A stretch of DNA of 64,000 bases, from NCBI GenBank assembly GCA_022410635.1, contig JAJVDF010000302.1, forward strand, positions 503,287 through 567,286, written 5' to 3'. Position 1 is the first letter of the stretch. Each line of letters starts with the position of its first letter. The translations under genes were made by a program, and so were the position numbers. Below the pieces are notes generated by a model. It saw only the letters and a list, made by a program, of their open reading frames with translations. It was not told where the DNA came from and did no database searches. The stretch is from Tretioscincus oriximinensis (taxonomy: Eukaryota; Chordata; Lepidosauria; Squamata; Gymnophthalmidae). This document shows positions 1-10,639 of the stretch, one piece after another.

Positions 1-101
1 CAGGTGCATCTGGTGGGCCTCTGTGTGGGACAGAAGGCTGGACGTGATGGGCTGTGGCCTGATCCAGTATGGCTCTTCTTATGTTCTTATGTTCTTATGT
101 C
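1..101 (+). repeat. CR1 LINE 3' end
   Basis: The segment matches the 3' end of other CR1 copies in this window, for example 22620-22706 and 27170-27250. All share the 'gatgggct..ggcctgatccagtatggctc' type of ending followed by a short TTCTTATG octamer tail, here about 2.5 repeats. It is truncated by the left edge of the window. Confidence 0.7.
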
Positions 102-544
102 AAGATGGGACCATATTAAAAAAAAGAAAAATAGATGAAGAGAGAGTGAACTTTAAATACTTCCTATTTCCAGAAAATATGTGTAGAAAATAATGCTCTA
201 GAACTAAAAGGATGAAAAATTACTAATTTGATAGTAATAAAAATATTTTAGCCTCATGGTTGATCAGTTGGCAGATTTCCCATGAACATTTATTACTTAG
301 CATTTATAGCTTTGTACAGTTATTTCCTGCTAATTTCCTCTTGGTCGTTTGTATGAAGCTATTTTGAGAGAAATCAATAATTGTCTATATTATGACCTCT
401 AAAGTTATTTTGGGACTCTTCTTTGTTTCTGAGACACCACTTTATAGTTGGAAAAATAACTTTGAAAGTTAGTTTAAGCATAAATAGTATTTTTGGAAAG
501 GCAGACAATTTTCACTAGAAAAAGTGTCCTGCCATTTCTCCATT

Positions 545-637
545 ACCCAGATCAGATGGGTTTTTATTGTGATCCACCCTGAGATCTTTGGGTTTAGGGC
601 GGAATATAAATGTAAGTAAATAAATAAATAAATCTTG
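545..637 (+). repeat. L2-type LINE 3' tail
   Basis: Shows the ending shared by all L2 copies here: 'ccctgagatcttt.ggttta' then 'gggcgg.atataaatgtaa' and a TAAA-rich simple tail. Only the 3' end is present, consistent with 5' truncation. Confidence 0.7.
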
Positions 638-1134
638 TCTGCTAGTCAAGTGTGTCAATGCCGGGGGCCATTTTGGTGTTTGTAATGTCACTGGAGGGCC
701 ACAGCTTCAAGCCCCTGCCCTGCCCCCTGATCATGCCTCTAAAAGTGCAGTTTTTCATGCACTTTTCAGCCAAAGTGTAAGGTAGTGCCAGTGTTTAAAC
801 AAAGGGGGGGGGGTCTAGTGGGCAGGGCTTCCTGGTGTGAGCGGATCCAGGAAGCCTTCGCTGTCTGCATCAAGAGTCTTGGTGAGCTGCAGTTTCCCCA
901 CCCCTGACATAGGTCTAATACTACAACTTCTACAGATGAATAGTTGTTCCAGAAGGCTTAATGTCTGTGCCTACCTATATTCAGTTTTGGCCAGGTAAAG
1001 ATGCCCTTGAGTACTGCTTGATTCTTAGTGTCTGTATGGACACATCTGAGTAGCTTTTATGGCTGTAGTAAAGAATCAGTTTGCCGTTACTATCTTCTGT
1101 GCCAAAGTTGCGGGTTGAATCTGAGGCTCTATCC

Positions 1135-1216
1135 CTGGTCACATACACACTTTTAAATCATCTTGGACCCTGACTAAAGCCAGTTCTTCGGGACTGAAGA
1201 TAGTTTAAAAATATTT
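1135..1216. repeat. Copy of the roughly 90-bp hairpin repeat family
   Basis: Contains the arms seen more completely at 36004-36091 and 8022-8120: a TTTTAAA-type end, 'ttcttcgggactgaag' and 'tttaaaaat' in inverted arrangement. The arms are degraded. Confidence 0.45.
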
Positions 1217-1279
1217 TGTGTCGGGTTTCGCCAGTAGTAATATATTAATTGGCATAAATATATTTGATATAAAAATATA

Positions 1280-1880
1280 CAAGTATTGGTCCCAGAAGCC
1301 CAGGCCTCTTGTCTGCAAAAGTTTTGGGAAATTTCCAGCCCAGGGTGTTGTAAGAGAGCTAATCTCTCTTCCTGCCCTGAAGCAACACCCATCTTTGCAA
1401 TGTTTACCTGCACCCATTATCTCAAGGTGCACCCATTGTCTCTGGAGCCTTGGCTTAATGGCATTAGTCAATTGCCTGGAAGCCCTGAGGAAGTTCTGGC
1501 TATCACCTCTCCAGGAGGTGAACGACCAGTCACAGGTCCTGGCAGCTACAGGGATCAATCTTGTACCACCCAAACCATGCCCATATTTGGAGTTTCCTGA
1601 CACAGGCTGCGCTCCTTGGGAGGAGGGAGAAACGTCACACAGGTGTCACAACCTGGGCCTACCTCTGGTCCGCCCCAAACCACACCTTCGGAACACCCAT
1701 TCTCTGACGTCTGTTTTCTTGTACACGCCTTCTGATCTAATGTCAATAAAGACCAGCGCACAGGGGTGCTCTGGAGGTTCCATAACCCACGTGGGCCTCC
1801 TAGATTTTGCCTCTTGATCTAAGCTTATGGCCTTTGTGTGAGTTCTTGATGGGAGTCAGAATCTACACGTGTCCGTATCC
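1280..1880 (+). repeat. Possible solo LTR of an endogenous retroelement
   Basis: This segment is more GC-rich than its surroundings and carries an AATAAA-type signal at about 1744-1750, followed by a G/T-rich tail as in an R-U5 region. It holds several overlapping open frames with no recognisable protein similarity. Boundaries, a TATA box and target-site duplication were not established, so this is only a tentative call. A MITE or other non-coding repeat is the alternative. Confidence 0.25.
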
Positions 1881-2154
1881 TGATGATTTGCTGCCTCTGA
1901 TGTGCTGACACCTAATAACGTGGTAAGCAGACCCCTGTTATTTTTGTGATGAAGGCCTTATGCGTAAGTGGATACTTTGTCACATGGGTTGTAGCAACCA
2001 ATTTATTAAATTGTTCTGCTACAATTTCTCCAGTAAAGTTAATTCAATTACAGATACTTTGCCACATGGGCCCTGGGCACACATGAGTTTGCTGTAAAAA
2101 AAAAAAAGGCCAGGATTGCTGCAGTATTAATAGGGATGTAAAGACAAAACTTTG

Positions 2155-2222
2155 AGTGCAGTAGTGGTGTAGGGGTTAGAGTGTTGGACTCGGATCTGGT
2201 AGTCTCCCGGTTCGATTCCGTT
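2155..2222 (+). repeat. tRNA-derived SINE head, truncated
   Basis: The head 'ggtgtaggggttagagtgttggac' resembles an RNA polymerase III A box, and 'cggttcgattccg' resembles a B box, as in the 5' part of Sauria SINEs. The body and 3' tail are missing. It is a SINE remnant rather than a tRNA gene, because no cloverleaf acceptor pairing or 3' end follows. Confidence 0.6.
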
Positions 2223-2969
2223 CATTTGAGGAAATATGTTTATTTTTAAAATTTAATTAATCTCATCCTGCTTTTATGGTTGTTCCAGTCCAATTCTTTC
2301 CGAGAATATTTGTGCTTGTGTTTTGTGAGGTACTGAGTATGTACTGTTGTTATAAGGCTAAGCAACCACCAAGTTAAAAACAATGGAAACCACGGGAACA
2401 GAAAACTAAGATGGAGAAAATAAATTACACTTATAGTCAAGTGACACAAGTAATCTCTCAGGCAGACGCAGGCAACCAAGGGCAAAATTCCATTTGATCA
2501 TGAAAAATAGCGATTAGACTACCTGCTATTTGGGGTCTATATAAATGATCTTCATGAAGTTATAATAAGGAAAAGCTGCCATTTCAACTCTGTGGATGAA
2601 TTGTACTTTACACATCTTCTGTAGGTAAAGTATGCCTAGGGCACAGAGTTATAGGAAATGAAAGATTAATATTTTGTTTTGTTTTTGGCTGTGTATGCTA
2701 ATCTAATACATGAAGAAGAGATGGTGCTTTGCTAATGGATTGTTGTTTTTTGGTTTGCATTCTGGTCATATTTGAACACACTGTGAGACATCACTACCTG
2801 CAAATTGTCTTTCTGTTTAGTCCAATTGTATTGTTAAATGTGTAACAACAAGCAACACTAATATCAACGATCACAATTTTGATAAAAATGCAGCATTAGG
2901 CGTCAGTCTAGCACATCTAACCTGCTTCTCTACTATGGCTTTCTTTCTTTCTTTCATTTGTTATTAGAC

Positions 2970-3030
2970 TGTCCTGAGAACTTCATGTATAGGACGGGGT
3001 ATAGGTATAGGTATAAATAAATAAATGGTC
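2970..3030 (+). repeat. L2-type LINE 3' tail
   Basis: Short 3' end with the 'tgtcctgagaacttca' and 'gtataggacggggtata' signature and a TAAA tail. Confidence 0.55.
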
Positions 3031-3204
3031 AAAACTGTTCATCAAACTTCCTGTGCTCTCTATCTAACATTGAGAATATGACCCTTTTGGAGGCAAAGGC
3101 TTCTTCAATGGAGGAAAAAACCTCGGACTGGTGGGTCCAGGTTCTGTGCTATTATTTTCTGAATTTTAAGTTCACATTCTGCACTTGGAGATGACTGTGT
3201 ATTG

Positions 3205-3505
3205 CACTACCTTCAGTAAAAGGGGTGTAAGAGAGCCTTCCAGTGATAGCCCCAAGTTAGGGAATAGATTTCCCTTTGAGATGCATCAGGCACTCATACT
3301 GTATGTGTTTAAATGTGTGGTGAAGGCATTTAAATACATGTTTGCCCTGACCTTTGGCTAAGGAAATTGCATCTTCTTCTCATGCAGCTGCTGCCATTGT
3401 TTTTTTGCCTGCTCTATTTAAATTGTTTTTGGAATTACTTTATTGTGACCCATCCTGAAACCTTTGAGTATAGAGAGGGATAAATATATGGAAACAAAGT
3501 CAGCC
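3205..3505 (+). repeat. L2-type LINE 3' fragment
   Basis: Degenerate L2 3' UTR. It has the 'gccccaagttagggaatag' region (Leu-Trp-Asn-Ser equivalent in intact copies), then 'cctgacctttggctaagga', and ends in 'gacccatcctgaaacctttgagtata'. This is the same order as the copy at 10640-11150. Confidence 0.6.
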
Positions 3506-3589
3506 AAACTATTATTTGTTTTAATGTATAAATTAATCCAATAGTTGTTATGGTTTCTATTCTTAATGATATGTAGGTGCTAAAGAGGT

Positions 3590-3812
3590 ACGATGGTGCA
3601 AGAGGTTAAGTGCTTCATTGTATCAATAGAGATATTGGCGCTGGTGAACTCATGTGTCAGCTGTGGAGAGGGATGAGGACCCACTCCTGGCCTTAGCTTC
3701 AGCCAACCCAGATGTTCGAAAGCAAATAAAATTGCAAGTAGATAAATGTGTACCATCACAATGTGGTGGGCAATATAGAATAGATGTAAGCCTTCAGGCA
3801 AATATTTCATGC
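3590..3812 (+). repeat. tRNA-headed SINE (second family), 3'-truncated
   Basis: Shares 'cttagcttcagccaacc.a..tgttcgaaagca', 'gcaagtagataa' and 'tggtgggcaatatagaa..atgtaagcctt' with copies at 4905-5185, 28712-29010 and 52277-52560. The LINE-like 3' tail (gctttgagtcccttt...) is missing here. Confidence 0.6.
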
Positions 3813-4904
3813 ACTTATTCTTTTAATGTTGATTATTATGGTTTACAGATAATGAAAACCCCAAACTCAGTTTCTCAGAATATTAGAATATTGAGAAAAA
3901 GTTTAGTATTGTGGGCTTGTGGTGTCACACTCTAATTAAAAAAAATGCTTGAAGTTGATCACTATGTGTGAATGAATCCATATAATATATGAGTTTCACT
4001 ATATGAATTGGATTACTAAAATACATTAATTTCCATTAAGAAAAGAAGCTGTTGCAGAATAGATTAAGGCACTGCCATGATCTCTAGCAACCATCATTTC
4101 TGCTCTTGTATGCAATAGCATATTCCAGAAGATAATCTGGAAGTGTCCAATGCTCAAATTGCCAAAATATCAGGACACTTTTACTTCTTTTATCCAGGAG
4201 TGGACTAACCAGGGCGCCAACTTACCTGGTGGCAAGTGGGCCTCCGGAGAAGTGGAGGGGGGCTGTCAGAGTGAGCCCTTGATGCCCCAGTTTTTATTTG
4301 CTTTTTGAAGGCTGCGGTTGGGCCTGCCCGTGTCACATGATGCATGTGTCACATGCACTTTGGCTGGTGTACAAGAATTCTCTTACATACTGGGCAAAGA
4401 CTTTGGCACATTACTTCCTCCCTCCCACTGCACTGCCGTGTGAATGATAGCCATATGGGTGGGGGGGCTCCTGGTCTCCTGGCAACCAATGGTTTTAGGC
4501 CTGGTCCACAACTCTTTTTATCAAATGGATTTAACTCTGTGCTTCTTTAAATGCCTGTGCTATCTAGCTCCCTTCCAGTTATCTAAGCATGAAATAACTG
4601 TAAGAAGTGGTTGTGGAGCTTAAAGCTTTTGCTGAATGCAAGCTCAAAAGGTTCTCCACAGTAAGGATTTAATAACATGTGAAAATAGCAGAATCACAAC
4701 AAGACGTGAAACCTTAAGACGCCATAGACAATATCTTGTGCATGCAATAAGCCAGGAAAGGAGCCTGAAATATCTGCTATTATTTCCCCCAACCTGTGTT
4801 TTTATTTCAAACTCTTCTAGTCTAGTATCGGAATTTTCTACTGGGAGAAAAACACGCACAAGTAATATACCTCTTTTGTAATAAACAAAGGCATGAGAAT
4901 AAGG

Positions 4905-5185
4905 AGAAGAGGTTAAGAAAAACAGCCTTTCAGCACGTAGGTCCGTGATTGAGGCCCAAGTGTCTCTGTTGAGGGGAGTGTGCGCCCTCTACTGGCCTTA
5001 GCTTCAGCCAACCTAGCTGTTCCAAAGTAAGCAATTGCAAGTAAATGAATAGGTACTATCATCTCAATGTGATGGGGAAGATAGATTGTAAGCCTTTGGG
5101 CAAAAAACATCTTGTAATTTGCATTAAGTCCCTTTGGGTGGAAAAAGCAAGGTATAAAACCCCAATTCTTCTTCTAAATTTTAAA
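4905..5185 (+). repeat. tRNA-headed SINE (second family)
   Basis: Full-length but diverged copy. It has a degraded tRNA-like head, the body with 'cagccaacctagctgttccaaag' and 'gtgatggggaagatag', and a 3' tail 'taagtccctttgggtggaaaa' ending in a TTCTTCTTC-type simple repeat. That 3' tail is common to Sauria SINEs. Confidence 0.65.
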
Positions 5186-6044
5186 AGTGCTTCCACCTTG
5201 GTATAAACAGACATTTAAATGGATGTAGAAAAGTGATCTTTTTTTTCCCCACCAGATGCTGTTGGCTTTATAAGCTTACACCTGGCTAAGATTAATCTTT
5301 TCTGTATCCATTAAAACTCAAAATTTCTGTCATGTTTGTTTGTGAGAACCCTAGATACATAATACAGAAATTAGTATTGCTATTGTTTTTCATCCCTGAC
5401 TAATTTTTACAGAGCTGTGTATCATTCACATTTCCATGGAAATCTAGAATTTGATTCATGGTACTTTTTTACTTACAAAAATACAGACCTATTTGAAAGG
5501 ATTATAAATGAAGAGCTACCTAATAATACACGACAGGCCCTGAGATGCTTTATTTGTCAAATAAATTCCGCGGGCCAGTTTCTGAGGTTATAAGCTTTCT
5601 TGCTTTTTTCCCACAGGCCTTATGAAGAAAAAGTTTGTTTCTTTTTTTCATTATATTTGCTACTAGGTCTTATGTGTTTATTATCTTGATACACTGTGTG
5701 GATTAATCTCACAAATCTTGTTCAAACCCTGACAGATTGCTGTGTTAAGGATTAATAAAGTAATAAACAAGATATGTTTGTTAAAAAAAGTGATTTATTT
5801 ATTTTTGTGACACAACAGAAAATATGAATATACTACACACATTAACATATGGTAACTGAACAAATAGTTTTTTCATTGCTTATTCTAATTTTTATTCATT
5901 CTTTTTTGAATATTTATTGTAACAATAAATGTATGTTGTCCCTCTTGAGAATAAACTTTTGTTTTGCCTATATGTTAACACATAAACAAACATGTACCAC
6001 AACACACATACAAAGATGGGCTTCCAGACATGAACTGTAACAAA

Positions 6045-6250
6045 TGGCCAGCTTCCTGTTTCTCTACTTCCTAACAGAATTTTTATTTCATGTCTTATGT
6101 TTTTCTATGCCTGACTTTCATAATAACAATTATAAAAGCTTGGATGGCCAGCAGCTTCATAAAGCTGCCAATTGCAGCAGCACAAATGTGAAAAAAGTGA
6201 ATCAGAGCTGCTGTTGTGCTGGTGATGGAGCCTGAGCAGTGGGCAGCCTC
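6045..6250 (+). repeat. Unnamed interspersed repeat (empty-site homologue of 53660-54245)
   Basis: The sequence 'cttcctaacagaatttttatt', then 'ttataaaagcttggatggcc' and 'aaagctg..aattgcagcagc' recurs at 53675-53720 plus 54150-54230. There it is interrupted by a 377-bp terminal-inverted-repeat element. A partial relative also lies at 22935-23030. Confidence 0.55.
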
Positions 6251-6889
6251 TTCTGCCTAGCCTGAGATTGGCTCCCATGGACTACATCTCCCAGCCTGCA
6301 CTGCAGCTTGCCCTGGGAGGAAGGAATCCTCTTTAGCCAACCTGTGCCCAGTCCCTCTCACAGGAAACATTTGTTCTGCTTACAGGAAATGGGACCCATC
6401 TATAAACACATGCACTATTATTTATATAGTCACTATCTAGACTTTAACTTATAAGGTGTGTCAGTTATTGGGTTCCCACATAAAACCGGGATAGCGCTTC
6501 ACACCTTTATTGGGTATGAAGAAGTTTTTTTTTCTCATCCAGATGTAGTACCCTGGTGAAACTTCCTCTTTTCTACAGCCATTAACAGTGCAAAGTGCTA
6601 TCCTAGTTTTTTATGTAGGAAGTTTTTATGGGATTTGAAGCACACGACCCAATTTCCTCCTCTATTCCAAATGGACTATTTCTTGCATTGTAATTAAGCA
6701 TTTCCAATGCTGCCTGTCTTCTCCTTCCACTGTGTGTATGCATGTATGCTGCATGGGAAAATACACTGGATCTTTGGTTCTTATGATTTTAAGAATTTCA
6801 TTGGAAACTGACTCATACTATTTGTTAGGAGCTATAGGTGTTGTTATGGGCTACAGTCCCAAAGTGGAATTCAGTGAATGCTTAGCCAT

Positions 6890-6948
6890 TCACAGGGACC
6901 TTCGGGTATAGGGCAGAGTATAAATGTTAATAAATAAATAAATAAATG
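6890..6948 (+). repeat. L2-type LINE 3' tail
   Basis: 'gggaccttcgggtatagggcagagtataaatg' ending in a TAAA tail, matching the other L2 ends. Confidence 0.6.
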
Positions 6949-7026
6949 TGCTAATCAGTGAAACAAGTAAAAGTACTTCAGAACAAAATAACTGACTGAA
7001 TGCTTCTCTTTCTTCTTTAATTTCAG

Positions 7027-7124
7027 GGACACCAATGCACAAGGCTATTACTTCTTAAGCAGCTCCCAATAGATACATCTGGCTTGAATTTCTGTCCAGA
7101 CCAAAGAGCTGTGTGGATTTCAAG
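7027..7124 (+). other. PITPNM2: 5' UTR portion of the start-codon exon of PITPNM2-like gene
   Basis: Begins directly after a pyrimidine tract and CAG acceptor (7024-7026) and runs into the initiator ATG at 7125. An in-frame TAA at 7056-7058 rules out an N-terminal extension through this exon. The base at -3 is A, a favourable Kozak position. The acceptor implies at least one untranslated exon and the promoter lie to the left of the window. Confidence 0.75.
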
Positions 7125-7202
7125 ATGCTTATAAAAGAATACCGTATTCCTCTCCCTATGAGTGTGGATGAATATAGGATTGCCCAGCTGTACATGATAC
7201 AG
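7125..7202 (+). CDS. PITPNM2: PITPNM2-like, coding exon 1 (residues 1-26)
   Basis: Encodes the first 26 residues, starting MLIKEYRIPLPM and ending AQLYMIQ. This is the conserved N-terminus of class II phosphatidylinositol transfer proteins and forms the first strand and helix of the PITP fold. The product transfers phosphatidylinositol and phosphatidic acid between ER and plasma membrane at contact sites. The exon ends in phase 0 at ATACAG|GTTGGT and joins cleanly to exon 2 (KKSREETCGEG). The start is fixed by family conservation and by an upstream in-frame stop. The downstream intron is about 27.6 kb, and an L2 LINE begins about 45 bp past the donor. PITPNM1 shares the 'MLIKEY' start, but later exons fit PITPNM2 better. 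Confidence 0.93.
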
Positions 7203-7244
7203 GTTGGTATACGCAGTTGTAACAGCCTATCCTCCTTAAGATCC

Positions 7245-8008
7245 ACCAAGGTTGTATAAATCCAGATTGGATTATTGTAATGTGCTCTATATGGAGCTGC
7301 CTTTGAAAATGGTTCGGAAGCTGCAATTGGTACAGAATGCAGCAGCTGGACTGCTAACCGGAACAGCTGGCTGGACACACATCACGCTGGTCTTGAAAGA
7401 GCTGTACTGGCTGCCAATCCGCTACCGAGTCCAATTCGAGGTTTTGGTTTTAACTTATCAGGCTCTAAGTTATAAGGCTTTAAGTTATAAGGCTCTAAGT
7501 TATAAGGCTGTCTCCTTCCCATTTTTAGAAAAGGCTGTTTTTAATATGTTAAAATGATGGTTTTATTGTTAACCGCCCTGAGACCTACGGGTATAGGGCG
7601 GTATAAAAATGTAAATAAATAAATAACTTGGGCCCAAAATATCTAAAGGAGCACCTTCTCCCTTACGCCCATGCCTTAAGATCTGCTGGGGAGGCCCTGC
7701 TGGTTGTACCACCTGTTTCAACAGCAAATGGAGTGTGGACCCGGGGTAGGTCCTTCTTGGTGGGTGCCCCCAGTCTATGGAATAGTCTCTAAGATGCATC
7801 TGTCATCATTGTTGTATTGTTTTAGAAGATCTCTGAAGACAGACCTCTTTTACCTGGTCTTTGGCTGAAGAAATGTCATTTTTGTCCTCCCTTTTAGATA
7901 TTGTTTTATACTGTTTTAATTTGTTAATTTTGTTATTGATGTTTTATTGTTGGTCGCCTGAGACCTTCAAGTATAGGGCGGGGTATAAATATAAATAAAT
8001 AATGCCTT
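7245..8008 (+). mobile_element. L2 LINE 3' portion with a nested L2 tail
   Basis: The outer copy (7245-7509, resuming about 7629-8008) encodes the C-terminal part of an L2 reverse transcriptase reading frame: SRLDYCNVLY, LQLVQNAAAGLL and LKELYWLPIRYRVQF. It then continues with LGPKYLKEH and ALRSAGEALL and ends in the 'gggcggggtataaatataaa' tail. A short second L2 3' end (about 7511-7628, with its own 'gggcggtataaaaatg' and TAAA tail) splits it between the Tyr-Lys-Ala-Leu region and the Leu-Gly-Pro-Lys region. The reading frame is broken, so this is a dead copy. Confidence 0.75.
7461..7509 (+). repeat. 15-bp tandem repeat, 3.3 copies
   Basis: Three consecutive copies of 'ggctctaagttataa', the second with one C-to-T change, plus a partial copy. 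They sit inside the L2 reading frame, in multiples of three, so they read Ala-Leu-Ser-Tyr-Lys repeatedly. They lie immediately upstream of the nested L2 insertion point. Confidence 0.85.
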
Positions 8009-8021
8009 AACACTTTGGCCC

Positions 8022-8120
8022 AGATCACACATGTACTTCAGTCCTGAAGAACTAGATTAAATGTTTCTGATTTAGTCCAGTTCTTCAGAAGCAAAGATAN
8101 TTTAAACACATGTATTACAA
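8022..8120. repeat. Hairpin repeat family, copy
   Basis: Two inverted arms: 'ttcagtcctgaagaactagattaa' and its near-complement built from 'tttagtccagttcttcagaag'. The ends are 'cacatgta' and 'aacacatgt'. Same family as 36004-36091. Confidence 0.6.
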
Positions 8121-8752
8121 ACATGTTTGTGTGTGTGTGTTTTCCCTTATTCCACAAGTATTCTGAGCAGGGGGTTCTGAGATACGCGGAATTTTTATTT
8201 TCCTTAACAGAGTTGATTAATAAGAAGTACAATTCTAGCCTCAATCTCCTGAAAATTTGCCCTATAGAACGCAGTGGGTAGGACCATGGTGTATCTAGAT
8301 AAAGTGGCTTTTTAAAGTAAGAAAACTTCCATGAATGTAGAATAAATGTAGCAAGTACATTCTCTTGGGGGCTTGTTTATTTCTGCATGGCTTTCCCTGA
8401 AGCTCATTTGATTTTGAAAAATGTAGTATAATTATTTCCCCTTAATTTTCTGCTTGCAATTTAAATTGGATGTTTAAATAATGCTTTTTTAAAGTCCTGT
8501 TGAGGAGGAGGGAATTACATTAGCCTNAAACGTTTAACAACACACTCACAAAGCTGCATAAAGAGAGTGAAGGAATGAGTACAGCTCATTAGCTGAAAGG
8601 TTTTCAGAATTTTTCTATGTGAGAAGGTTCTTTTTTTTAGAGAGATCAGCCAAATTGAATATCATCTGAAATTCTCTGCTTGACATGTGTAGTTACTGAG
8701 AGAGAACATGGTGGAGAGAAAACAAGTGGTTCCAAGCACCAGGAAAAATAAG

Positions 8753-8875
8753 TTAAGAGAAATAGCCGTGTTAGTCTAATAGAAAGTCCAGCAAAGGGAT
8801 TAATAGCACTTAGAGACTAACAGTAGAAAGCTTAAGCTTTTGTAGATACAGCTATTTCTTCAGATGCAATGTTAT
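8753..8875 (-). repeat. Unnamed ~110-bp interspersed repeat (family R1)
   Basis: Read on the minus strand it has the order 'tctgaagaa.tagctgtatctacaaaagct', 'gttagtctctaagtgct', 'ctttgctggactttct' and 'agactaacacggctatttctct'. The same order appears at 40788-40925, 44740-44865 and 63545-63660. I do not recognise a named family with confidence. Confidence 0.6.
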
Positions 8876-9374
8876 CCTAAGATGGCATAAGACCCCATAT
8901 CATATATAGCCAGGATATCAAGATCTCATTATGTCAACTGTTAGAAAACCCCAGCTATCTTTATTTAGATGTAATTAGATATTTGCACCAAAAGAGACAA
9001 AATATATGAAATTTCTGCAGTCACTACTACATAATGTTCAGCCTTTACATCTATGATATACATACTTTCAGATCTTGCATGATGTGCTATATGCTGCCAA
9101 GGCAGTCATAGCAATGGGCTTGAAAGATTTGAAAAATGTTAATTTAAGTATTGATATGGGATTGTATAAGGGCAAAAGAGCAAAACATAAACAGTAAAAT
9201 GTTTCAACAAAGACAGGTGATATTAATATGTAGTAACAGAATTCTACTTGAAATGTTTCTCCCAGATATACATTTATTAAGTACTTGTACTGGATAGTGG
9301 AAAAGGTAACTAGATTGTAAGGTTTGGAAGGAATTATAAGGAAGTTTAAGTTCATAGATTAATTGAAAAAGCAC

Positions 9375-9532
9375 AGGATGTAATAAGTCCAGCAAAGGAG
9401 CTAGCAGCACTTTGAGACTAACTTGAGAAAAGTGGTTGGCATAAGTTAGTCTCAAAGTGCTGCTAGCTCCTTTGCTGGACTTTCTGCTAGACTAACACGG
9501 CTATTTCTCTGAAGTTGACTAGGATGTAATAA
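9375..9532. repeat. Foldback: perfect 38-bp inverted repeat with 12-bp target duplication
   Basis: Arm 9387-9424 and arm 9443-9480 are exact reverse complements, separated by an 18-nt loop. The unit is flanked by identical 12-bp direct repeats (aggatgtaataa) at 9375-9386 and 9521-9532. The right part (9443-9515) reads as the 3' portion of repeat family R1, so the left arm is an inverted duplicate of that repeat created at or after insertion. Confidence 0.9.
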
Positions 9533-9754
9533 ATCATTGTTATGAAACCTATATGTACATACTGATATGTATGTATACTTTGGAATAGATAGATAGAATG
9601 TTTTAAAGTACCGTAATTTCAGGAAAAGGAAATCAGTAGAGATGGGAAAAGTTAGAAAAGTGTGCTTCTCTGGTTTGCCTCTTTCTCCCCATATAACTTT
9701 CCATCTCAAGCCCAGACATTCTAGTCTCTTAAAAATACTCATACCTTGGTAGGC

Positions 9755-9862
9755 ATGGTCACATATTTGCTTTTAAACCATATTCAGTCCTTAAGCCTGC
9801 TATTTTTCCCTAGGTTAAACGGAGTGGGGGAACGGGATGGATTAAGCTCATTTTTCAGGATT
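9755..9862. repeat. Hairpin repeat family, diverged copy
   Basis: Inverted arms: 'cacatatttgcttttaaacca..ttcagtcctta' and '..ttcaggattgaaggttttaaag'. They match the arrangement of the 36004-36091 copy with a longer centre. Confidence 0.45.
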
Positions 9863-10224
9863 GAAGGTTTTAAAGGAAAATACAAGGAAAATACATCTTG
9901 TGCCTAAAACTCTTGCATCCACTTTTGCTAGTCACATGTTACCTCGTATCTGATTGTGTATGGGTTTTCCTGCTGAAACCCATCATTCCTTCCTTCCCTC
10001 CTCCCATCCTCTCTCCTTTCTTTGACTTTCTCCTTCCTTGCTCAATTATGTGCTGCTGCTTCTCATTTCATCTGCCAGATCCTATCACTACCTTACCTGC
10101 CAATCAATATTACTTTGGAATATTGGCAAGAATAACTACTTGCTCTGTCACCTGACTCCCTTTCCAACATAGTTTTCTAGTGTGATTCCTATACATGGGA
10201 GGATAAAATTTATAATACTTAAAC

Positions 10225-10455
10225 ATAAATTATTTGGCATGGCCTTTCAGGCACCGTTGTCATTTTAGTATGGTCCCTTTATATTTTGCTTTTATTGCTG
10301 TAATTTACCCTGAGACCATCTGGGATGAGATGGAACAGAAATGCAAACAAGAAATAACACATATTTTAACCAGGCACTGAAAACCATCTCACTTTATTTG
10401 TGGTGTGTCCTGAAACCATTAGGTATAGTGTGGCATAGAAATATAAATAAATACA
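10225..10455 (+). repeat. Two degraded L2 3' tails in tandem
   Basis: Two successive 'ccctgaga/cctgaaac' plus 'tagtgtggcatagaaatataaa' type endings, at about 10308-10345 and 10405-10455. Confidence 0.45.
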
Positions 10456-10639
10456 TCACGTAGGATCCAAACCGCTTTCTGCATTGTGCCTTAATCCAGA
10501 TTATATCTCAGAATAGGGACCTACCATTTGCATATTGATGCAGATTATGATGGTTCTTTTCAATGACCTATCATAGTCTACATTTGTGTGCGGTTAGCAG
10601 GTCCCTGTTCTGGAATATAACACAAATATTGTAAGGTTG

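Larger units (their letters stand above)
1..7026. other. Intron or 5' flank upstream of the start-codon exon
   Basis: No coding exon is supported here. The stretch ends in a strong 3' splice site (pyrimidine run, then CAG at 7024-7026), so at least part of it is an intron following an untranslated exon that lies further left. Recognisable contents are CR1, L2 and SINE fragments, an LTR-like segment and a hairpin repeat, listed separately. I see nothing recognisable in about 100-540, 2230-2960, 3820-4900, 5190-6040 and 6260-6880. Confidence 0.7.

Noticed and set aside
1218..1817. 199-codon open frame on the plus strand
   Set aside because: No recognisable domain, overlaps open frames in other phases and the opposite strand, and sits in an LTR-like GC-richer block. 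Treated as a chance frame.
2155..2222. tRNA gene
   Set aside because: A- and B-box-like elements are present, but no complete cloverleaf or anticodon arm fits. It is a SINE head matching others in the window.
7055..7378. Minus-strand 107-codon frame across the first coding exon
   Set aside because: It is the shadow of the PITPNM2-like exon and the adjoining L2. No independent support.
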